A stretch of 64,000 bases of DNA from Bipolaris cookei (lineage: Eukaryota > Ascomycota > Dothideomycetes > Pleosporales > Pleosporaceae). A program made the position numbers and the translations under genes. The stretch is from the NCBI GenBank assembly GCA_002286855.1, contig NRSV01000003.1, forward strand, positions 800,831 to 864,830. Direction: 5' to 3'. Below, in pieces: positions 59,155 through 64,000 of this stretch. Each line of letters begins with the position of its first letter. Within the stretch, counting starts at the first letter, position 1. Below the pieces are notes generated by a model. The model ran no database searches and was not told where the DNA came from. It saw nothing but the letters and a program-made list of their open reading frames with translations.

Positions 59155-61998
59155 ATGTCTTACGGATACGACAGTCGCTATTACGAGCACCCACGCCATG
59201 ATTCTTATTATACATCGCCGCGCGATGCAGACGCATATGCCTACTCGCGGCACGAAACCACTCTCGCAGAAGCCCGCAGGGAACTAACAGACATGCGCGC
59301 CAGCAATCCCTATACTACTTCCTACCCCTCCTATGAGCCCCGCACATCCCGTCCCAGACGATCCGCCTCGCAATCATACAGGTCACACAGACGAAAGGAA
59401 TCGTGGCCGCCTCCGCCTAGTGTAGAGGACGAGCCAGAAGCCCTGGCCAAAGAGGCTCGGTCACAGCCGCCTTCGCCAGCACAAAGGCGTGATGATGGTG
59501 AGCCGCCCGTCAATACGCGGGGTACCGTCGATCAGGAGTACATATTGGACGAGATCGAGCAGTCTAGTGCAGCCCAAGGTGACGACCGTCGCTTGAAACA
59601 TAACTCCGGATTCGACACAGATCCCGCTGCGACAACACGATCCAACTTCCATCGAGATCGCCAGAGGGGGAGCTTCGCAGACCGTGGCCTCATGTCGAAT
59701 ATCAACACCGACGTCCCCGACCCTCCCTTATTCACAGAACGAGAAAGGATGCCTTATGGCTACTCACAATCACAGAAGGAATCGACCGCTTCTATACCGA
59801 CCGACTTTCTGCGTTCACCAGAACCCATGACCCCATCTGACAGCCGTTTCGCTACATCGGACATGGGCCAAGTTGATCAAGACGCACAACGGCATTCCCA
59901 TGGTAAACCACCAACATATCGACCGGGTAGCAGCCGCCACAACTCCCTTGCAAACTCTCGGCCGACAGAAAAAGATCGCGTTTTTGACTCAGACTCAGAG
60001 ACCGACAGCACTACCCACCTACGAGCAGACCGGAAACCGGCACGCTATAGCTTCGTGAAGAACGATCTGCAAAGAGAAGCTTTGAGAACAAATTTATGGG
60101 ACACGCAGCATCGGCTGGAATCGACAAGGTGCGATTCTGGGGAGCGTTCGGTACCAAACCTGCGCAAGGAATACTCGTCCAGCTCGTCAAAGGAAAATCT
60201 GTATGCCCAATCTCCAAGATCATCTGCTTCTTCCTTGAACAATGGCGCAAGAAAGTCAAGGCCCGTTCCTATTGATACTACTTACGCCAGCAGTCCGCGG
60301 CCCCTATCCAGACCAAGTTCACCGTTGCCACGAACCACCTCATCTCAGCTTCCGGCACGGTTAAAGGAGTCACCACCCGGAACGCGTCCTTCTTCTCGAA
60401 GTGGTGGACGACCTGCTACCCCTCTGTCTCATTCGAGCACGTTTGAGTCTCTTTCGCCCGGACGAGGTCGCTTTCCCATTTCCGAGGCCGATCAGCATAT
60501 CAGTGTTCCCCCTGCCCGCGCTCAGGACAGATCAAGACCGCCTTCCAGGTATGGAAGATACGAGACAATGCCGGCTCCAAGATCACGTGTTGATGTACAG
60601 AGTTCCTTGCCAACCGGGAGACCATCCTCGTCGCACTCTGCTTTGCCATATCCTATGGATGATCAGCTTATCGATGTCTTGATGCCACCAGAACAGAATT
60701 ACCAGTTCAACCATTCACCCGTCACTTCTCCAAGACAAGACTACATAGAACCTCCCAGATCCTCTTCGCCATCTGTTACTAGCTCCTCATATATCAAAGA
60801 TTCCCAAGCCCAGCTTTCCAGACAAAACACTCGTGAGGAACCCGAACTATCCAGGAGGGCAAGATCGAATAGTACTCGCTCCCAGGACGGTCGTAGGGAC
60901 AAGCCCTTACGGAGGGTTGCTTCTTTGGACCTCAAATCACTGCCGGACTGTCCAAGGAGCAAGGCCTCGAGAGAGTACGATGACTGGTACAGCCTCCGCG
61001 GCTTCAAAAACTTCAACATATGTCCTGATTGCTACAAGAGCGTGTTTTTTGAGACTCGATTCGACGGGGAATTCAAGCAGATCTGGTTAGACGACTGGTC
61101 AATCAAGCGGGCGTGTGACTTTAGTAATCCGTGGCCGCGCCTTGCGTGGTATCTCACTGTAAAGCAGCGCCGGAAGTTACTCGACTTACTTTACGCCGTG
61201 GCAGATATTGTGCACACGTACAAGCCATGTCCTGGAGAACGAGAAAAGGACACTAATGAGGCCAGTTGGTACGGCATTGTCAATCAACACGACGGCATGT
61301 TTGTGCCCAACTTTGCCATCTGTTCTAGTGACCGAAGATTGGCCGAAGCTCTATTTCCCAGCATTCGCGGCTACTTTCCCCGTATCACTGTTGGCTACTC
61401 AAACATACCAAGTCGATACACTTGCAGCTTCCGTACAAGCTCACGTCGTCTCATGAGGTACTTGGAGCTTCTTATGGAGCTTGATGAAGAGACCCAGATA
61501 TCTGGCCGCCGACCCGACATTGACCGTTTTGTTGACCTGGCGCGCGACTATGCTTTCAAGGGCGAGTGCCCCAGAGACAAGATATTGATTCGCAAGCCAT
61601 GGCACTTTATCCCCCAGCTCCCTGAATTCACAGTATGCGAGGAATGCTACGACCGATTTGTCTGGCCTGCCATGCAATCGAAATCCCTACCCACTACGAT
61701 TCCGCGCTTGTTTAACAAGTCCATCCAGCTAGTCCCTGGCGAGGACCCGGAAGCCGGATCAAGCTGTTGTTTGTGGAGTCCACGGATGCGCTCTGTATGG
61801 ATGCGTAGTGTGGAGGACGAGGATTTTGCATACTTGAAACGGAAGGCTTTGGAGAGGAAAAAGGCACAAGTTGTCAATACCAGGGAAAGAAGGGATATCT
61901 TGAGGGGACTGGGCAATGCTGAGCCAGGTGACAGCAAGTACGAATGGGCGAAGCGTGAATTGGACGTTTTGGACAGGGAGTGGGCTTCGTATGAATGA
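59155..61998 (+). CDS. Conserved-looking fungal protein of unknown function with paired cysteines
   Basis: Single exon of 947 residues. The first about 600 residues are disordered, rich in Ser, Pro and Arg with Tyr-rich opening (MSYGYDSRYYEHPRHDSYYT) and many basophilic phosphosite-like RxxS elements. A folded C-terminal domain starts at about residue 610. It has NICPDCYKSVFFETRF (C623/C626), KRACDFSNPWPRLAWYLT, a helical middle, HFIPQLPEFTVCEECYDRFVW (C828/C831) and SSCCLWSPRMR (C871/C872). Two CxxC pairs plus further cysteines suggest zinc binding. The tail is a charged helix (YLKRKALERKKAQV, then YEWAKRELDVLDREWASYE). I do not know a function. The pattern is familiar from other filamentous ascomycetes, but this is memory, not a search. 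Confidence 0.85.
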   Translation: MSYGYDSRYYEHPRHDSYYTSPRDADAYAYSRHETTLAEARRELTDMRASNPYTTSYPSYEPRTSRPRRSASQSYRSHRRKESWPPPPSVEDEPEALAKEARSQPPSPAQRRDDGEPPVNTRGTVDQEYILDEIEQSSAAQGDDRRLKHNSGFDTDPAATTRSNFHRDRQRGSFADRGLMSNINTDVPDPPLFTERERMPYGYSQSQKESTASIPTDFLRSPEPMTPSDSRFATSDMGQVDQDAQRHSHGKPPTYRPGSSRHNSLANSRPTEKDRVFDSDSETDSTTHLRADRKPARYSFVKNDLQREALRTNLWDTQHRLESTRCDSGERSVPNLRKEYSSSSSKENLYAQSPRSSASSLNNGARKSRPVPIDTTYASSPRPLSRPSSPLPRTTSSQLPARLKESPPGTRPSSRSGGRPATPLSHSSTFESLSPGRGRFPISEADQHISVPPARAQDRSRPPSRYGRYETMPAPRSRVDVQSSLPTGRPSSSHSALPYPMDDQLIDVLMPPEQNYQFNHSPVTSPRQDYIEPPRSSSPSVTSSSYIKDSQAQLSRQNTREEPELSRRARSNSTRSQDGRRDKPLRRVASLDLKSLPDCPRSKASREYDDWYSLRGFKNFNICPDCYKSVFFETRFDGEFKQIWLDDWSIKRACDFSNPWPRLAWYLTVKQRRKLLDLLYAVADIVHTYKPCPGEREKDTNEASWYGIVNQHDGMFVPNFAICSSDRRLAEALFPSIRGYFPRITVGYSNIPSRYTCSFRTSSRRLMRYLELLMELDEETQISGRRPDIDRFVDLARDYAFKGECPRDKILIRKPWHFIPQLPEFTVCEECYDRFVWPAMQSKSLPTTIPRLFNKSIQLVPGEDPEAGSSCCLWSPRMRSVWMRSVEDEDFAYLKRKALERKKAQVVNTRERRDILRGLGNAEPGDSKYEWAKRELDVLDREWASYE

Positions 61999-62208
61999 GA
62001 CGATGACTGTACATATTGATATTCCAAAGCAGTGACGAATCAAAGTCTATACTATTTATCTACACATACATACACACATATACACATGTCAGTCATGCAA
62101 AGACATGAGGGGTAACGGCGTATGTGATGCCGAGCATAAGTACATAGTATCTTGCTAGCATGGCAGACGTGGGCCGGGCTAGCTTACTTGGAACCAAGTG
62201 TTATGGCT

Positions 62209-63042
62209 CTACGTCGCGCCGGGGACATCCCAAACGGCCGCAAACGGATCCTCATCCCAGTGTAGCACCCTAGTGTACTCGAGGCTCAGGCTCATATAGG
62301 TGGCCACGTCCTCGCCATAGACGGAGCCGACAAAGGCGTACATGGCATCTATGCCTGCCGAAACCCCACTACTAGAAAACACATTGCCATCCTGGACCCA
62401 GCGTGCAGTAGGGACCCATGTGATGTTTTGGCCGTGCGAGGTCGCCCAGGCCCAGCTCCGTTTGTTGGTGGTTGCGCGGCGGCCGGCCAGGACGCCGGCG
62501 CGCGAAAGCAGTGACGCGCCCGTGCAAATGGAAATAATGTATTTGAGGCGCGGGAACGTGGCTGCTATGAAGGCGATTTCCTCGGTCATGTCGTTTCGGG
62601 TACCGCCGCCGCCGGGGACAATGACGACGTCGATGTCGGGCTTGTCGACAGACGTGTCGGTATCGGTCCCGGCGCAGCTCTCGCGATATGTATCGTTGGC
62701 AAGCGCGTGGTCGCATAGGTACTGTTTGAACGTTGTTGTTGGCAGGATTGCTTGGCCAAAGCCGCCCGGCGTCATGGCAGACGTTACCGGATCCATGGTT
62801 CGGCTGAGCACAGAGAGAGAGGGCACAGTTGTTGTGTTCCTGTATGTCATGAAGAGCGTGTTGATGAGGTCCATAGGGCCGAAGATATCTAGGGCTTGGT
62901 AGTGTGGGAAGATGACAAGGCCATAGTGTGCTGGAAGTGCCGATGTGTTTGTGATGGGCGGTTGAACGGGAGAGGTGAGGCACGCGGAGATGAGGGTGCA
63001 TGCAGCTGCTGCAGCGAGGTAGGCAGTCTGGTAATAGTGCAT
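62209..63042 (-). CDS. Secreted DJ-1/PfpI-family protein
   Basis: Single exon of 277 residues. The N-terminus MHYYQTAYLAAAAACTLISA is a likely signal peptide. The DJ-1/PfpI (class I glutamine-amidotransferase-like) fold follows: HYGLVIFPHYQALDIFGPMD, IDVVIVPGGGGTRND, and the nucleophile elbow IISICTGASLLSRAGVLAGR with Cys in the I-C-T-G turn. The conserved ATTNKRSW and FSSSGVSAGIDAMYAFV blocks are present. The layout is closest to the isonitrile-hydratase and AraC-N-terminal-like branch. Several N-x-T/S sequons (for example NTS, NTT, NDT, NIT) fit a secreted glycoprotein. Substrate unknown. It converges with the preceding gene, with only 210 bp between stop codons. Confidence 0.9.
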   Translation of the reverse strand: MHYYQTAYLAAAAACTLISACLTSPVQPPITNTSALPAHYGLVIFPHYQALDIFGPMDLINTLFMTYRNTTTVPSLSVLSRTMDPVTSAMTPGGFGQAILPTTTFKQYLCDHALANDTYRESCAGTDTDTSVDKPDIDVVIVPGGGGTRNDMTEEIAFIAATFPRLKYIISICTGASLLSRAGVLAGRRATTNKRSWAWATSHGQNITWVPTARWVQDGNVFSSSGVSAGIDAMYAFVGSVYGEDVATYMSLSLEYTRVLHWDEDPFAAVWDVPGAT

Positions 63043-63938
63043 CTTTTTTTTCTTTCTTTCTCTCCTTTTGAATAATCGGTATCAAGCTACTCTCGCATCA
63101 GCCTGGCCACTGACTTTTTCGTGCTTGGTTGAAAAGTTGCAGACTCGCCGGGCATCTTTATACCTTTGAGCATTATGCAACTCCACTTTTTTTCTGCAAT
63201 ATATTCATGTACTCTAGACAGGCATGCTGTTATTAATGTGCTCAATAGGCCAAGCTTTGCCCAAAGAAGGTCTTCCCAAGGAGGTGGTCGTTACACTACA
63301 AGGTGCAGGTAGCCGAACTGTTCATCAGGGTCCGAGTGGTGGCAAATTGATTGACTAAATTATTGGGGATTGTGCTGCAGTCAGTTTTAAGACTCAGATA
63401 ATTTTCTTGTCGACATAGTCGACTTGGAAAAGATGTTCTTTTCAGCCATGACAAAGCATCTGTCGATGAGTTTGCGGCTGAGCAAGCCGTGGGGAAATTA
63501 AAATATATTGTGGGATGGCAGTCGTTGAAACGCAGGTCATGCAAGGCCAGGCGAGGTGGATACATGTGGAGGCCGAGTGGCGAGTGGTTGCGCTTGTTGT
63601 GCATGCAGTCGGCCGGCACGAGGCACAAACGGAATGTGGGTGAGGAGGCTGGGGAGGAGGAGAGGTGTGGCGGCAAGCGACGGCTGTTGGCGCGCCAAGC
63701 ACACGGACATGTTCCTGCGACCGATGACGCACTCCACTCACTCTTTCATACTCTCTCATACTCTCTCCCTCCCCTTGTCTCTCTCTCTAATACTCTTTAC
63801 TTTGCTGCACGTCATGGCGGCATGAAATCTTGCGCCATCCTTTGCATCCTTGTTCGAAGCTCGATGCATGTCAAGGCTTGCTGCACCTTCTCTGCCTTCA
63901 CGAGGTAGTAGCACCCACCTGTCCGCGCATCGCCAGCC
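63043..63938. promoter_or_regulatory. Intergenic upstream of the DJ-1/PfpI-like gene
   Basis: Immediately upstream of that gene's ATG is a long A/G-rich (on its coding strand) leader, seen here as T/C runs at 63043-63068. The rest has no recognised element; CTCT-rich microrepeats occur at about 63740-63790, possibly leader of a gene starting at the right edge. Confidence 0.45.
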
Positions 63939-64000
63939 ATGCCCTCGTCAAGACGGCCGGCCATTGAGGCGCGACGGTCCACGCTTCACTACGAGACTTT
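63939..64000 (+). CDS. Possible start of a further gene (cut by the window edge)
   Basis: An ATG at 63939 in good context (GCCAGCCATGCC) opens a frame to the window edge: MPSSRRPAIEARRSTLHYET. A C/T-rich leader precedes it. Only about 20 codons are visible, so it may be chance. Confidence 0.35.
   Translation, partial: MPSSRRPAIEARRSTLHYET

Overview
The window is nuclear DNA from a filamentous ascomycete, most likely a Dothideomycete of the order Pleosporales. The genes carry short spliceosomal introns of about 50-110 nt with GT..AG ends and CTAAC/CTGAC-type branch sites. The housekeeping proteins are of fungal type, and a DUF7587-like protein, a rhodopsin-fold 7TM protein and a Zn2Cys6 regulator are typical of Pezizomycotina. 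The order is an inference from overall protein resemblance, not from a marker gene.

Layout. 0-16 kb is a compact housekeeping block: the N-terminus of POP1 (runs off the left edge), a J-domain-like protein, COX12, a B12D/MLRQ-type respiratory small subunit, an RRM protein, SEC31, mitoribosomal MRP49-type protein, SART-1/SNU66 and mitoribosomal uL30m. Four of these nine are nuclear genes for mitochondrial proteins. 16.9-32.6 kb holds a DUF7587-like protein, a large DOCK-family exchange factor, the ribosome biogenesis factor RRP12 and an alpha/beta hydrolase. 33-46 kb is a sparse, accessory-looking stretch: a cytochrome P450, a Zn2Cys6 transcription factor, a possible small cysteine-rich protein and a 7TM rhodopsin-domain protein, separated by 1-3 kb spacers with a 150-bp GT microsatellite. 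47-50.6 kb has the v-SNARE VTI1 divergent from a COG2907-type flavoprotein. 50.6-56.7 kb is gene-poor and contains decayed-looking or orphan ORFs and inverted repeats. 56.8-63 kb holds a RAX1-like RGS/membrane protein, a large disordered protein with paired cysteines, and a secreted DJ-1/PfpI-like protein; a further gene may start at the right edge.

Gene models were assembled by hand from donor, acceptor and branch sites and by requiring the frame to close; most multi-exon models close exactly. Two mitochondrial genes, COX12 and the MRP49-type gene, each need an internal exon of only 3 nt, flanked in both cases by an upstream intron of about 60 nt and a downstream intron of about 105 nt. I consider this the most notable observation in the window. 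No rRNA, tRNA, CRISPR array or intact transposon was recognised.
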